Shown: positions 26,863-35,390 of the stretch, in pieces
How the letters are laid out: each line of letters begins with the position of its first letter
Position numbering within the stretch: position 1 is the first letter of the stretch
Assembly: GCF_900343125.1 (NCBI RefSeq)
Contig: NZ_OPYL01000006.1
Span: forward strand, 105,540 to 169,539
Direction: 5' to 3'
From: Dysgonomonas sp. Marseille-P4361
GTDB taxonomy: Bacteria > Bacteroidota > Bacteroidia > Bacteroidales > Dysgonomonadaceae
DNA: 64,000 nt
Position numbers and translations under genes: made by a program
Notes under the pieces: generated by a model
What the model saw: the letters and a program-made list of their open reading frames with translations, nothing else
Told to the model about the DNA's origin: nothing
Databases searched by the model: none

Positions 26863-27594
26863 ATGGAAAAAATGAAGATAGAAATTTGGTCAGATATTGC
26901 CTGTCCGTTTTGTTACATAGGAAAACGGAAATTAGAAAAAGCGTTGTCTCAATTTCCGAATAGAGATAAGGTAGAGCTAGTATGGCATAGTTATGAACTG
27001 GATCCCGAATTGCCAAAAGAGCCTTATAGGAAAGGTATGTATAACTATTTTTCTGAAAAGTATGGCGTTTCTGTAGATGAGGCTAAAGCAACAATGGCAA
27101 AAACGGAAAGTATAGCGAAAGAGGTTGGGTTGAACTATGATTTCGAAAATCTAGTGGTGGCGAATACTTCCGATGCTTTAAGGTTGGTTAAGCTGGCTAA
27201 AGAACAGTCGTTAGCAACAGAAACGGAGGAAGTGTTGTTTGAAGCATATTTTATAAAGGGACTTGATGTAAGCAATAGAGATACTCTCGTTCGATTGGGT
27301 GTTTCTGTCGGACTGAAAGAGGAAGATATTATTTCTTTGCTTGATAGTGATAAATACTTGGATGAAATAAAGCAAGATATAGAGTATAGCGAGAATACTC
27401 TTAATTTGGAATATATACCATTTTATGTTTTTAATAATAAAGAAATGGTAGAAGGATCTATTGCGATAGAAGACTATCTGAAAGTTTTGAATAAATCCTA
27501 CGAAGAATGGGAGCAAAATGGAGAGTTTTCGGGGAAGAATGATGGAGAGATTATTAGCGGGCAGTCTTGTTCTATCGATGGTGTTTGTAGCTAA
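26863..27594 (+). CDS. DsbA-family oxidoreductase, FrnE-like
   Basis: The 243-residue protein is a thioredoxin fold with an inserted helical domain. The active site CPFC follows WSDIA near residue 12, the FrnE/2-hydroxychromene isomerase-like pattern, and the cis-proline region is IPFYVFNNKE. Later GQSCSIDGVCS adds two C-terminal cysteines that could interact with the active site. No signal peptide is present, so it acts in the cytoplasm, probably as a disulfide oxidoreductase in redox stress. The beta-helix lipoprotein gene follows after 11 bases. Confidence 0.9.
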   Translation: MEKMKIEIWSDIACPFCYIGKRKLEKALSQFPNRDKVELVWHSYELDPELPKEPYRKGMYNYFSEKYGVSVDEAKATMAKTESIAKEVGLNYDFENLVVANTSDALRLVKLAKEQSLATETEEVLFEAYFIKGLDVSNRDTLVRLGVSVGLKEEDIISLLDSDKYLDEIKQDIEYSENTLNLEYIPFYVFNNKEMVEGSIAIEDYLKVLNKSYEEWEQNGEFSGKNDGEIISGQSCSIDGVCS

Positions 27595-27605
27595 ATAATA
27601 AGAAC

Positions 27606-29015
27606 GTGAAAAAAAAGCTATTCTCTGTGTTCTTGATATTGTCAGTTCTTGCATTCTATTCATGTGCAGAAGATGATGACTTTTCTTCAGATCAAAATCT
27701 AACTTTAAATTTTTCATCTGAAAAAATTAGTTTTGATACTATTTTTACAACTATCGGGTCTGCTACTAAAAAGTTTAAAATATATAACCGAAACGATAAA
27801 TCTTTGCTTATCGAAACGATAGAGTTGATGAATCCGGAAAAAAGTGGATTCAGAATGAATATTGATGGGGAGAAAGGTGTTAAGCTGACAAACGTAGAAA
27901 TATTGAAGAGAGATAGTTTATTCGGTTTCATCGAAGTGACTGTTAATCCTTATGACTCTAAAAATCCTCTTGTGATTCGAGACTCTATTCGGTTCGTGAC
28001 CAACGGAAATGCACAATATCTTTATTTGGAGGCAGTAGGGCAGGATGTTTTTATATGGAAGAAAAAAACAATAACAGAGGATACGCTTATTACAAGCCTA
28101 AAGCCGATCTTAGTTTATGACACAGTGACTGTAGCAAAAGGAGCAAAGTTGACTATAGAACAAGGGGCAGTATTTTATTTAAATAAGGATGCTGCTATCT
28201 CTATACATGGAACAATCTTGGCGAAAGGAATAGTAGAAGAGCCGATTGTTTTCAGAGGAGATAGGTTTGATAACATCGAAGGAGATATTCCCTATAATAA
28301 TGTTCCCGGGCAATGGGGAGGTATTGTTGTTCATACGAGTAGTTATGGTAATAGCTTTGAGAATGTTCATATAAGGAATGCAGTAAGAGGTATAACTTTT
28401 CATGCTTCAAACCCGGAGGGGAAAAAAGCAGAGTTGAAAAATACAATAGTTTTCAATAGTTTGGACTATGGTGTATATTCAAAGAATAGCAATCTGGAGG
28501 TCGTGAATTGTTTGTTTACGAACGCTAAAAATGGAACATTGATTCTTGAAGGAGGTAAATACTCTTTTTTGCATTGTACAATAGCAAATTATTATGAATG
28601 GGGTGCTCGTCGATCGGCGGCAGTCGTTTTGCGTAATCAGACTCCATCGGGGGATGATTCACCTTTGTCGAAGTGCGATTTTTTGAATACGATAGTATAT
28701 GGTGATATGTCGGATGAGGTGTCTGTTGAAAAAACAGGCAGTGCTTTACTTAAATTTCGATTTGATAATTGTTTGATTAAGGGTAAGCTACAAGAAGGAG
28801 CATCATTCGCTGGTAATATATGGAATCAAGACCCTCTTTTTGATAATTTAAATAAAGATAAAGTATATTCATATAGCTTTGAGTTGCAACAAAATTCTCC
28901 GGCAATTGATAAGGGGAATAATGTCTATTCAGCATCTGTGCCAATGGATATAAAAGGTTATTCTCGGTTACAAGATGCCAATCCGGATATAGGTTGCTAT
29001 GAATGGCATCAATAA
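27606..29015 (+). CDS. Lipoprotein with right-handed parallel beta-helix
   Basis: The 469-residue protein starts at GTG 27606 with a lipoprotein signal (FYSC, cysteine 20) followed by AEDDD, a surface-export type sequence. Residues 40-150 resemble an immunoglobulin-like strand region; residues about 170-450 are pectate-lyase-like beta-helix coils (ILVYDTVTVAKGAKLTIEQGAVFYL, then repeated Asn/Val-rich turns) and the end reads NPDIGCYEW, common in such proteins. No catalytic signature is visible, so a binding or structural role is as likely as an enzymatic one. The next gene overlaps it by 17 bases. Confidence 0.82.
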   Translation: MKKKLFSVFLILSVLAFYSCAEDDDFSSDQNLTLNFSSEKISFDTIFTTIGSATKKFKIYNRNDKSLLIETIELMNPEKSGFRMNIDGEKGVKLTNVEILKRDSLFGFIEVTVNPYDSKNPLVIRDSIRFVTNGNAQYLYLEAVGQDVFIWKKKTITEDTLITSLKPILVYDTVTVAKGAKLTIEQGAVFYLNKDAAISIHGTILAKGIVEEPIVFRGDRFDNIEGDIPYNNVPGQWGGIVVHTSSYGNSFENVHIRNAVRGITFHASNPEGKKAELKNTIVFNSLDYGVYSKNSNLEVVNCLFTNAKNGTLILEGGKYSFLHCTIANYYEWGARRSAAVVLRNQTPSGDDSPLSKCDFLNTIVYGDMSDEVSVEKTGSALLKFRFDNCLIKGKLQEGASFAGNIWNQDPLFDNLNKDKVYSYSFELQQNSPAIDKGNNVYSASVPMDIKGYSRLQDANPDIGCYEWHQ

Positions 29016-30045
29016 ATATATCAGTTGTTTGTTTATTCTTTTGTCTTTCCCGCTTCTTAACCTAAATCTGATAGCTCAGGAAAGATTTCGAGTCGTGTTT
29101 TACAATGTGGAGAACCTGTATGATGTAAAAGACAACCCTTTGACCGATGATGATGATTTTGCTCCTAATGGAAAATTAAGATGGACTCCATATCGTTATT
29201 GGCAGAAACAACATAATTTAGCCCGTACAATATTGTCAATTGACGAAGGATATCCCCCGGCGATTGTAGGCTTGTCCGAAGTAGAGAATGATTCAGTATT
29301 GAACGATTTGACAAGGAAAACGGCACTCCGAAAACACAAATACGAATATATAATTACCGATTCGAAGGATTTTCGCGGCTCTAATACTGCACTTTTGTAT
29401 CAACGAGATCAGATAAAAATACTGAGCAAGAAATTTTATACACCAATTATAGATACTCTGAAAACGACTCGTGATATTTTACATATAACGGGTCAACTTG
29501 TAAATGGATGTTTGTTAGATGTTTTTGTATGTCATTTCCCTTCTCGTCGTGAGGGTATCAAGCGATCGCGTCCTTATAGGATTAAATGCGCGACTTTGTT
29601 AAGAGAAAAAGTGGATAGTTTACATAAGGTGCGTAAAGGAACGAATATAATTATCATGGGAGATTTTAATGATTATCCAACGGATGTAAGCCTAAAAGAT
29701 ATCCTAAAAGCTGGCGAGGCAAATGTTGAAATATTCAAAGATGATTTGTATAATTTATTTTATACAGCCTCTAGAGAAAAGATAAAAAGTATAGGTACTT
29801 ATAAATATAGAGGTAAATGGAATTTTGTAGATCAGTTCATAGTCAATGGCCGATTATTGATGCCCAATTCTAAAATACGTGTAAAAAATAAAAAAGCTTA
29901 CGTTTATTCTGTCGATTTCATGTTAAGTGAAGATAATAAGAAGTATGGTGGTTTTAAACCTTTTCGTTCTTATTCGGGGTGGAGGTATTTAGGAGGTTTT
30001 AGTGATCACCTCCCTATTTATTTAGATCTTGATATTTTGGAGTGA
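28999..30045 (+). CDS. Exported endonuclease/exonuclease/phosphatase-family protein
   Basis: The 348-residue protein has a signal peptide (residues about 8-26, ending LIAQ) and the EEP-fold metal-enzyme motifs: VVFYNVENLYD, LSEVENDSV, IIMGDFNDYPTD and FSDHLPIYLD. These supply the Asn, Glu, Asp-Asn and Asp-His active-site residues of DNase I/phosphatase superfamily enzymes. It should act in the periplasm or outside; whether it cuts nucleic acid or phosphoesters cannot be told. It overlaps the beta-helix lipoprotein gene, so the two are co-translated. Confidence 0.9.
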   Translation: MNGINKYISCLFILLSFPLLNLNLIAQERFRVVFYNVENLYDVKDNPLTDDDDFAPNGKLRWTPYRYWQKQHNLARTILSIDEGYPPAIVGLSEVENDSVLNDLTRKTALRKHKYEYIITDSKDFRGSNTALLYQRDQIKILSKKFYTPIIDTLKTTRDILHITGQLVNGCLLDVFVCHFPSRREGIKRSRPYRIKCATLLREKVDSLHKVRKGTNIIIMGDFNDYPTDVSLKDILKAGEANVEIFKDDLYNLFYTASREKIKSIGTYKYRGKWNFVDQFIVNGRLLMPNSKIRVKNKKAYVYSVDFMLSEDNKKYGGFKPFRSYSGWRYLGGFSDHLPIYLDLDILE

Positions 30046-30516
30046 CTATTTCTCCAATGCACTTTGTATATTCCCAAATACAGCTGCCAGAAGAGTTCTT
30101 ACTTGTTTAAGCCCCTCCTCGTCAATCCCTTTCAATGCGGCTTCCATTGTTTCTGATACAGCTTTATTTGCCTTGTCTTTTATTGATCTTCCTAGTTCCG
30201 TAAGATGTACATAATTAGAACGTCTATCGCTAGTCGAAGCACTTCTGTATACTAATTTTTGTTTCGAGAGATTGTCTATCAGACGAGTCATACTTGGTTT
30301 GTCCTTGAAGGTAGAGTTACATAGCGTTTGTTGTGTAACGCCGTCTTCTTTCCACAGAAAAGCTAATACAGTCCATTGTTCGGGGGTTATATCTAGTCCT
30401 TCTTTTTTGAAATTTCGATACATCATACGGTTAATAGCCATAGAAACTTTTCCGTTTATAATAGGGAAAATAAGATTCAGATCATAATCAAGGCTTAGTA
30501 TCTCTTCTGTATTCAT
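30046..30516 (-). CDS. MarR-family transcriptional regulator
   Basis: The 156-residue winged-helix protein has the MarR core: ITPEQWTVLAFLWKEDGVTQQTLCNSTFKDKPSMTRLIDNLSKQKLVYR, with recognition helix residues around PSMTRLI, then the wing SDRRSNYVHLTELG. I chose ATG 30516 because a -7 box lies at 30540-30547 and the longer frame (from 30570) would start upstream of that promoter. It is divergent from the rpsF operon; its targets are unknown. Confidence 0.9.
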   Translation of the reverse strand: MNTEEILSLDYDLNLIFPIINGKVSMAINRMMYRNFKKEGLDITPEQWTVLAFLWKEDGVTQQTLCNSTFKDKPSMTRLIDNLSKQKLVYRSASTSDRRSNYVHLTELGRSIKDKANKAVSETMEAALKGIDEEGLKQVRTLLAAVFGNIQSALEK

Positions 30517-30539
30517 GTTGCAAGTATAGTATTTTATTA

Positions 30540-30547
30540 CAAAAATA
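30540..30547 (-). promoter_or_regulatory. Bacteroidetes-type -7 box for marR
   Basis: The minus strand reads TATTTTTG, 23 bases before the chosen start. Confidence 0.55.
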
Positions 30548-30590
30548 GTAAAAAGAAGTTTCTTTATCAAAGATTTTTAATGCTTTGGCT

Positions 30591-30621
30591 TTTGTACTAT
30601 AATGAAAAAAGTGTATCTTTG
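30591..30621 (+). promoter_or_regulatory. Promoter of the rpsF-rpsR-rplI operon
   Basis: TTTG (30591-30594), a 19-base spacer and TATCTTTG (30614-30621) make an ideal Bacteroidetes promoter. The leader to rpsF is about 40 bases and holds a small TCATTT/AATGA hairpin. Confidence 0.8.
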
Positions 30622-30668
30622 CGGCTCATTTGTAAAAATGACATGTTTAATTTTTAATTAATTTATTT

Positions 30669-31025
30669 ATGAACAATTACGAAACCGTTTTCATTTTGAC
30701 TCCCGTTTTATCTGATGTTCAGATGAAGGAAGCGGTAGAAAAATTCAAAGCTATTTTGACTGCGGAAGGTGCTCAAATAGTGAATGAAGAGAACTGGGGA
30801 CTTCGCAAATTGGCTTACCCAATTCAGAAGAAATCTACTGGTTTTTATGCATTTTTAGAGTTTGAAGCTGATCCGGCTGTTATCGCTAAGTTAGAGCTTA
30901 ACTTCCGCCGCGATGAGCGTGTAATCCGTTTCTTGACATTCCGTCAAGATAAGTTCGCTCACGAGTATGCGCAGAAGAGAAGAAAATTAAAATCATCTAA
31001 AAAAGAAGAAGTAAAGGAGAACTAG
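30669..31025 (+). CDS. rpsF: 30S ribosomal protein S6
   Basis: The 118-residue protein starts [25 protein letters not shown] and contains [26 protein letters not shown], the conserved S6 strand-helix pattern. The C-terminus is a basic and acidic tail ([16 protein letters not shown]). S6 binds 16S rRNA with S18, encoded 3 bases downstream. Confidence 0.98.
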   Translation: MNNYETVFILTPVLSDVQMKEAVEKFKAILTAEGAQIVNEENWGLRKLAYPIQKKSTGFYAFLEFEADPAVIAKLELNFRRDERVIRFLTFRQDKFAHEYAQKRRKLKSSKKEEVKEN

Positions 31026-31028
31026 ACT

Positions 31029-31295
31029 ATGGCACAACAATCAGAAATCAGATATTTGACTCCGCCTTCAGTTGATGTCAAAAAGAAAAAATACTGCCGT
31101 TTCAAAAAGAATGGTATTAAGTATATCGATTATAAAGATCCTGAGTTTTTGAAGAAATTCTTGAACGAACAAGGAAAAATTCTTCCTCGTCGTATCACAG
31201 GAACATCTCTTAAATTCCAACGTCGTGTTGCACAAGCAGTTAAAAGAGCACGCCATTTGGCTTTGCTTCCTTATGTAACAGACTTAATGAAATAA
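31029..31295 (+). CDS. rpsR: 30S ribosomal protein S18
   Basis: The 88-residue protein has the S18 core [26 protein letters not shown] and [29 protein letters not shown]. It sits between rpsF and rplI. As is usual in Bacteroidetes, ssb is not in this operon. Confidence 0.98.
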   Translation: MAQQSEIRYLTPPSVDVKKKKYCRFKKNGIKYIDYKDPEFLKKFLNEQGKILPRRITGTSLKFQRRVAQAVKRARHLALLPYVTDLMK

Positions 31296-31300
31296 AAACA

Positions 31301-31306
31301 AGGAGG
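31301..31306 (+). promoter_or_regulatory. Strong Shine-Dalgarno site of rplI
   Basis: AGGAGG lies 7 bases before ATG 31314. Strong SD sites are uncommon in this phylum, where most genes lack them. Confidence 0.7.
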
Positions 31307-31313
31307 AAAAGAT

Positions 31314-31757
31314 ATGCAAGTTATATTAAAAGAAGATATATTAAACTTAGGATATAAGGATGATATCGTAACAGTTAAATCTGGTTATGGTCGTAACTAC
31401 CTTATCCCTCAAGGAAAAGCTATTATAGCGTCTGAGTCGGCAAAGAAAGTTTTAGCAGAAAACCTAAAACAACGTGCTCACAAACTTGAAAAAATCAAGA
31501 AAGATGCTGAAGAATTGGCTGCTAAATTAGAAGGAGTTTCTCTAACTATTGGAGCAAAAACAAGTTCTACAGGAACAATCTTTGGTTCTGTAACTAATAT
31601 TCAAATAGCAGAAGCTCTTGAAAAATTAGGTTACAATGTTGATAGAAAAATCATCGTAATCAAAGAAGCTGTAAAAGAAGTAGGAAGCTTTAAAGCTATC
31701 GCTAAACTTCACAAAGAAGTTTCAGTTGAAATACCATTTGAGGTAGTTTCAGAATAA
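31314..31757 (+). CDS. rplI: 50S ribosomal protein L9
   Basis: The 147-residue protein starts [36 protein letters not shown], the conserved L9 N-terminal domain, followed by the long connecting helix and a C-terminal domain with [13 protein letters not shown]. It closes the S6-S18-L9 operon. Confidence 0.98.
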   Translation: MQVILKEDILNLGYKDDIVTVKSGYGRNYLIPQGKAIIASESAKKVLAENLKQRAHKLEKIKKDAEELAAKLEGVSLTIGAKTSSTGTIFGSVTNIQIAEALEKLGYNVDRKIIVIKEAVKEVGSFKAIAKLHKEVSVEIPFEVVSE

Positions 31758-31780
31758 GAAACATCTGTTGAAATATAGAA

Positions 31781-31812
31781 AGAGCCGCTAATCTGATTAG
31801 CGGCTCTTTTTT
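31781..31812 (+). terminator. Intrinsic terminator of the ribosomal protein operon
   Basis: AGAGCCGCTAAT pairs with ATTAGCGGCTCT around a 3-base loop and a T6 run follows. Confidence 0.92.
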
Positions 31813-31836
31813 ATATATCGGAATATAAGAATTTCT

Positions 31837-33243
31837 TTATTTTTTATCTTTTAGCTTCTTTATAAACATAGGATAGCAAAGCATTCCTATAGCAAGAAGT
31901 ATTCCTGATATGATCCAATAGATTGAAGGTACAATAGAGCCTATCCATCCGAAATATAAAAAGACAAGAGAAATTATAAGGGCAAGGATTATTCGTATAT
32001 TGTTTAGTTTAGAAGATTTTAATTTCCCTTTTCTTACTAGTATATATTCTGCTATTACTGTGATAACATAGGTGGGTAAGTTGATGAATGCTGCAACAGT
32101 GGTGATATTAACAAAGTGAGATAACATCTTTTGGTTACCCGAAACCTCGGAGTAAAAATTGAGTATAAGGAATATAGTGGTGATAATCCCTGAAATAATA
32201 AGAGCTATATGTGGTGTAGAATATTTTGGGTGTAATTTAGAAAAGGCCTGAATGAAGAATTTGTCTTTGCTGGCGGCATATACACTTCGTGCTGTGACTA
32301 GGATCCAACCAGCAAGGGTGCCGATTAATGATACCATAATAATGAAGTTGATAATGATCTTTCCATAGTTACCTCCTAGCCCATTATTGATGGCGTCGGC
32401 AAAAGGTGAATCAGATTGTGCTAATTCTGATTGAGGAACCAGAGCAAAAAGAGATATGTTGAGTAGTATATATATGATAGCAACAATCAATAAGCCAAAA
32501 ATGATACTGCGATGGATATTCTTTTCGGGATTCTTTATTTCGCCTCCCGCCATAGTTGAACTTTCCAGACCGGTGAATGCCCAAAATAACAGAGCAATTG
32601 CAGCAGCAAACATTGTGAAGAAGCTGACGTCTTGTTTGTCTGCTAGTGCAGTAGGAATTTGATCGCTGACTAGTATGTCTAGATTGAAATAGGGGATAGC
32701 AACAAATATAACCAATGCGAAGACGATGAATTTAAGGATGTTGGATGTTATGCTTACCCATCCTGCAAATTTCACCCCTATTATATTGATGTAGGTAAAG
32801 AACCATAAAAAGAGTAATGTCGTTGCCAGTCTGTAAATAGGGGTGTTTAATCCAGGTGTCAGTTCTGCGAGTGTTGTAAACATAAGATCGACTATTGCAG
32901 CATTTCCTATTGCTGCACCCACCCACCATATTAGGCTGACGGTATAGCCGCTGAAATTACCCAAGGCGGCTTCTGCATATACTACCGGCCCACCGGCTTT
33001 AGGTATTGCTCGACTTAAATTGCCATAGCTTAAGGCTATGATGATAGCTCCTATAGCGACCGATATCCAAGCTAAGATTGTAATAGATGGTGTTGCTACT
33101 TTTGCTAAAGCTGAGGGTAGACCGTATATGCCCGATCCTATCATGTTTCCTACAACTATACTGATAGCTGTGATTAGTCCGATATCTTGTTTCAGAGATG
33201 AATTTTCTGAGTTCAATTTTGTGTTTTTTTTAATGACGGACAA
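31837..33243 (-). CDS. APC-family amino-acid/polyamine permease
   Basis: The roughly 468-residue membrane protein has about twelve helices and the APC signature VVGNMIGSGIYGLPSALA in helix 1, then AGGPVVYAEAALG and a FWAFTGLESSTMAGGEIKNPEKNI block in helix 6, resembling arginine/agmatine-type antiporters. No ATG lies before helix 1: the given start is TTG 33243, which overlaps the only -7 box. TTG 33216 (giving MNSENSSLKQ) is the more likely true start. Substrate is unknown. Confidence 0.88.
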   Translation of the reverse strand: MSVIKKNTKLNSENSSLKQDIGLITAISIVVGNMIGSGIYGLPSALAKVATPSITILAWISVAIGAIIIALSYGNLSRAIPKAGGPVVYAEAALGNFSGYTVSLIWWVGAAIGNAAIVDLMFTTLAELTPGLNTPIYRLATTLLFLWFFTYINIIGVKFAGWVSITSNILKFIVFALVIFVAIPYFNLDILVSDQIPTALADKQDVSFFTMFAAAIALLFWAFTGLESSTMAGGEIKNPEKNIHRSIIFGLLIVAIIYILLNISLFALVPQSELAQSDSPFADAINNGLGGNYGKIIINFIIMVSLIGTLAGWILVTARSVYAASKDKFFIQAFSKLHPKYSTPHIALIISGIITTIFLILNFYSEVSGNQKMLSHFVNITTVAAFINLPTYVITVIAEYILVRKGKLKSSKLNNIRIILALIISLVFLYFGWIGSIVPSIYWIISGILLAIGMLCYPMFIKKLKDKK

Positions 33244-33248
33244 AAGTA
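33241..33248 (-). promoter_or_regulatory. Bacteroidetes-type -7 box for the APC permease gene
   Basis: The minus strand reads TACTTTTG. It overlaps the 5'-most possible start codon (TTG 33243), so translation probably begins at an internal non-ATG codon such as TTG 33216. Confidence 0.5.
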
Positions 33249-33366
33249 GCTAATCTTTTGTAGATTATAAATAAAGATTGAGATGTTGTTTCAGGATGTA
33301 AATTATTGTACTAATTTTATTCTCTATATAGAATGGTCGTTTACTAATAACTTAAACATAGATTTT

Positions 33367-34149
33367 ATGAAAACTCACAGACAAAGTTTTTTTATTCTTT
33401 TGGTTTCTTTGATTACCTTATTGAGCCTGACACATTGTAAAGATGCGAAAGATACTGTCGTAACTAAGTTGCTGGAAGCTGAAGCTAAGAAGTTGAACGA
33501 GCAATGTCCTATACAATTAGATCAAGTAACTCGTTTAGATAGCTGCAAGGTAGAAGACAAGATGAGATTTGTTACGTATGTCACCATTTCTTTTATTGAT
33601 GGTGCTATGTTTAGTCTGGATGATTTTACACGTATGACTAAACCTAGTTTGGTATATGCAATTCAAGCGAATAAAGAGATGGAGCTTGTGAGAAAGGCTG
33701 GAGTGGTATTTGTGTATTCGTACCGAGATGAATCAGGAAAGCTTTTTGGTAATGTTGAAATTACTCCAGATGATTATAATGCGGAAGTGAATGAGGAAAA
33801 TAAAGAACTCGTTTCTTCTATGGGTGAGGAGGATCTGGGTCTGCTGTTGAAAAGTACAGCTGCAGGTGTGCAGCAGGCTTTACCAATGTCGATAGATGAG
33901 ATTACGACATTGCAGAATTGTAGTTTTGTCTCCCCGAAAACATTATTTTATGAATATACGTTATCGATGAAGAAATCAGATATTGACTCCAATTTTACTT
34001 CTAATATGAAAAAGGAATTGGTTAATGGGGTTAGAGGTGATAGAGATATAATGAGTATGTTAGATGCAGGTGTTATTTTTAGTTATAAATACAACGATCA
34101 GGATGGTGTTGAAATTTGTACAATAAATATAACTAAAGACGATTTTTGA
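33367..34149 (+). CDS. Lipoprotein with two internal repeats, unknown function
   Basis: The family is not recognised. ATG 33367 gives a clean lipoprotein signal (SLTHC, cysteine 24); the frame extends 28 residues upstream to 33283 without any signal-like features. The mature 236 residues form two similar halves. Each half has the order LPxxxDxITxLxxC, a strand pair, a hydrophilic helix, then (D/K)AGVxFxYxYxDxxGxxxxxxxIT and DD, so an ancient duplication is likely. It is monocistronic. A cell-envelope location is predicted; nothing suggests an enzyme. Confidence 0.8.
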   Translation: MKTHRQSFFILLVSLITLLSLTHCKDAKDTVVTKLLEAEAKKLNEQCPIQLDQVTRLDSCKVEDKMRFVTYVTISFIDGAMFSLDDFTRMTKPSLVYAIQANKEMELVRKAGVVFVYSYRDESGKLFGNVEITPDDYNAEVNEENKELVSSMGEEDLGLLLKSTAAGVQQALPMSIDEITTLQNCSFVSPKTLFYEYTLSMKKSDIDSNFTSNMKKELVNGVRGDRDIMSMLDAGVIFSYKYNDQDGVEICTINITKDDF

Positions 34150-34330
34150 TAGATGTAATAAACTATAGCGTTTCTTTGTATAAATTATAAATATATATCT
34201 GTTGTTTGTATAGAATAAATCTATATTTAATAATAGGGGATTAGTAGGCTGTTTATCAATGTATAGAGCTTTTGTATGTGTTGTTTTTGTCCCGAATTTA
34301 ACTTAAAAAGATAAAATAATTGTAACTTAG

Positions 34331-34371
34331 TCGTTGCGAAAAGGATGGGGAATAAATCTTTTCGGAGACGA
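34331..34371 (+). promoter_or_regulatory. Stem-loop in the gnd leader
   Basis: TCGT (34331-34334) pairs with ACGA (34368-34371) and CGAAAAGGAT (34337-34346) with ATCTTTTCG (34356-34364), with one bulged G and a small internal loop; the loop is GGGGAATAA. It ends 34 bases before the gnd start. The rest of the 256-base gap upstream is AT-rich and shows no strict promoter box. Confidence 0.5.
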
Positions 34372-34405
34372 ACTTGTTTAATAGATAAATACAAAATAAA
34401 ATAAT

Positions 34406-35302
34406 ATGAAAATCGGATTTGTTGGATTAGGTAAAATGGGCGGCAGAATGGTAGAACGCCTTTTAAACTTCGGTCACGAAGTAGTAGTTTATAACTTGAC
34501 TCAAAAAGAAGTTGATGAAGCAGCAGCTAAAGGTGCTATTCCTGCTTCTAGTTTGCAAGATCTAGTATCTAAGTTAGAGGGACGTAAGCTAGTTTGGTTA
34601 ATGGTTCCTGCAGGTAAACCAGTGGAAGATAATATAGCGGAACTTCTTACTTTGCTTAATCCGGATGATATAATTGTAGATGGAGGTAATAGTTATTGGA
34701 GAGAAACTGTAGAGAGGGGTAAAAAAGTTAAAGAAAAAGGAATTCATTATCTTGATTGTGGTACTAGTGGCGGAGTTTGGGGACTTCAAAACGGCTACTG
34801 CCTAATGTATGGAGGAGATAAAGAAGCTTGTGACTTTGCTGAGCCAATCTTTAAAAGCTTAGCTCCAGAGGATGGTTATATGCGTTGTGGTGAAAGCGGT
34901 GCTGGTCATATGGTGAAAATGGTGCATAATGGTATCGAATATGGTATGATGCAAGCTTATGCCGAAGGTTTTGAAATAATGAAAAGCTCACCTTATAACG
35001 TTGATTTGGAAAAAATATCACGTGTTTGGATGCAAGGATCGGTTGTGCGCTCATGGCTATTGGAATTAATCGGCAACGCCCTTGAAGGTAATGAAGAGCT
35101 TGATGGTATTAAGGATTATGTAGCAGATAGTGGCGAAGGTCGTTGGACAGTGCAAACTGCTATTGACTTTGATGTACCTGCTCACGTTATTACTGCATCA
35201 TTATTTACTCGTTTCGAGTCTAGACAAGAAAGTTCATATGCAATGAAATTATTGGCTGCTATGAGAAATCAATTTGGTGGTCACGAAATTAAAAAAGGAT
35301 AA
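34406..35302 (+). CDS. gnd: 6-phosphogluconate dehydrogenase, decarboxylating, short (GntZ/YqeC) type
   Basis: The 298-residue protein has the NAD(P) loop GFVGLGKMGGRM, the substrate motif VDGGNSYWRET and CGTSGGVWGLQNGY, and HMVKMVHNGIEYGMMQAYAEGFE with the catalytic Lys and His. It oxidises and decarboxylates 6-phosphogluconate to ribulose 5-phosphate. At about 300 residues it is the short form (GntZ-like), which lacks the extended C-terminal domain of the 470-residue enzymes and is often NAD-linked. It is first in an operon with zwf and pgl and is preceded by a stem-loop leader. Confidence 0.93.
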   Translation: MKIGFVGLGKMGGRMVERLLNFGHEVVVYNLTQKEVDEAAAKGAIPASSLQDLVSKLEGRKLVWLMVPAGKPVEDNIAELLTLLNPDDIIVDGGNSYWRETVERGKKVKEKGIHYLDCGTSGGVWGLQNGYCLMYGGDKEACDFAEPIFKSLAPEDGYMRCGESGAGHMVKMVHNGIEYGMMQAYAEGFEIMKSSPYNVDLEKISRVWMQGSVVRSWLLELIGNALEGNEELDGIKDYVADSGEGRWTVQTAIDFDVPAHVITASLFTRFESRQESSYAMKLLAAMRNQFGGHEIKKG

Positions 35303-35379
35303 ACTTCTGGGTTTTACATTTAGTTATAAGTAAAGTAAATAGAAGTTGAACAATTAACCTCCCTTTGTTTGGAGAGGAT

Positions 35380-35385
35380 AGGAGG
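35380..35385 (+). promoter_or_regulatory. Strong Shine-Dalgarno site of zwf
   Basis: AGGAGG lies 5 bases before ATG 35391 and fixes that start over TTG 35388. A CCTCC at 35358-35362 could pair with it across an 18-base loop and hide it, in competition with GGAGAGG at 35371-35377. Confidence 0.7.
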
Positions 35386-35390
35386 AATTG

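Noticed and set aside
27211..27717. 168-codon minus-strand frame over the FrnE-like and beta-helix genes
   Set aside because: It is antisense to two genes with clear motifs and has no recognisable domain.
30628..30668. S6:S18 autoregulatory leader motif before rpsF
   Set aside because: The known motif needs a CCG in a bulged stem; only a small AT-rich hairpin is present here.
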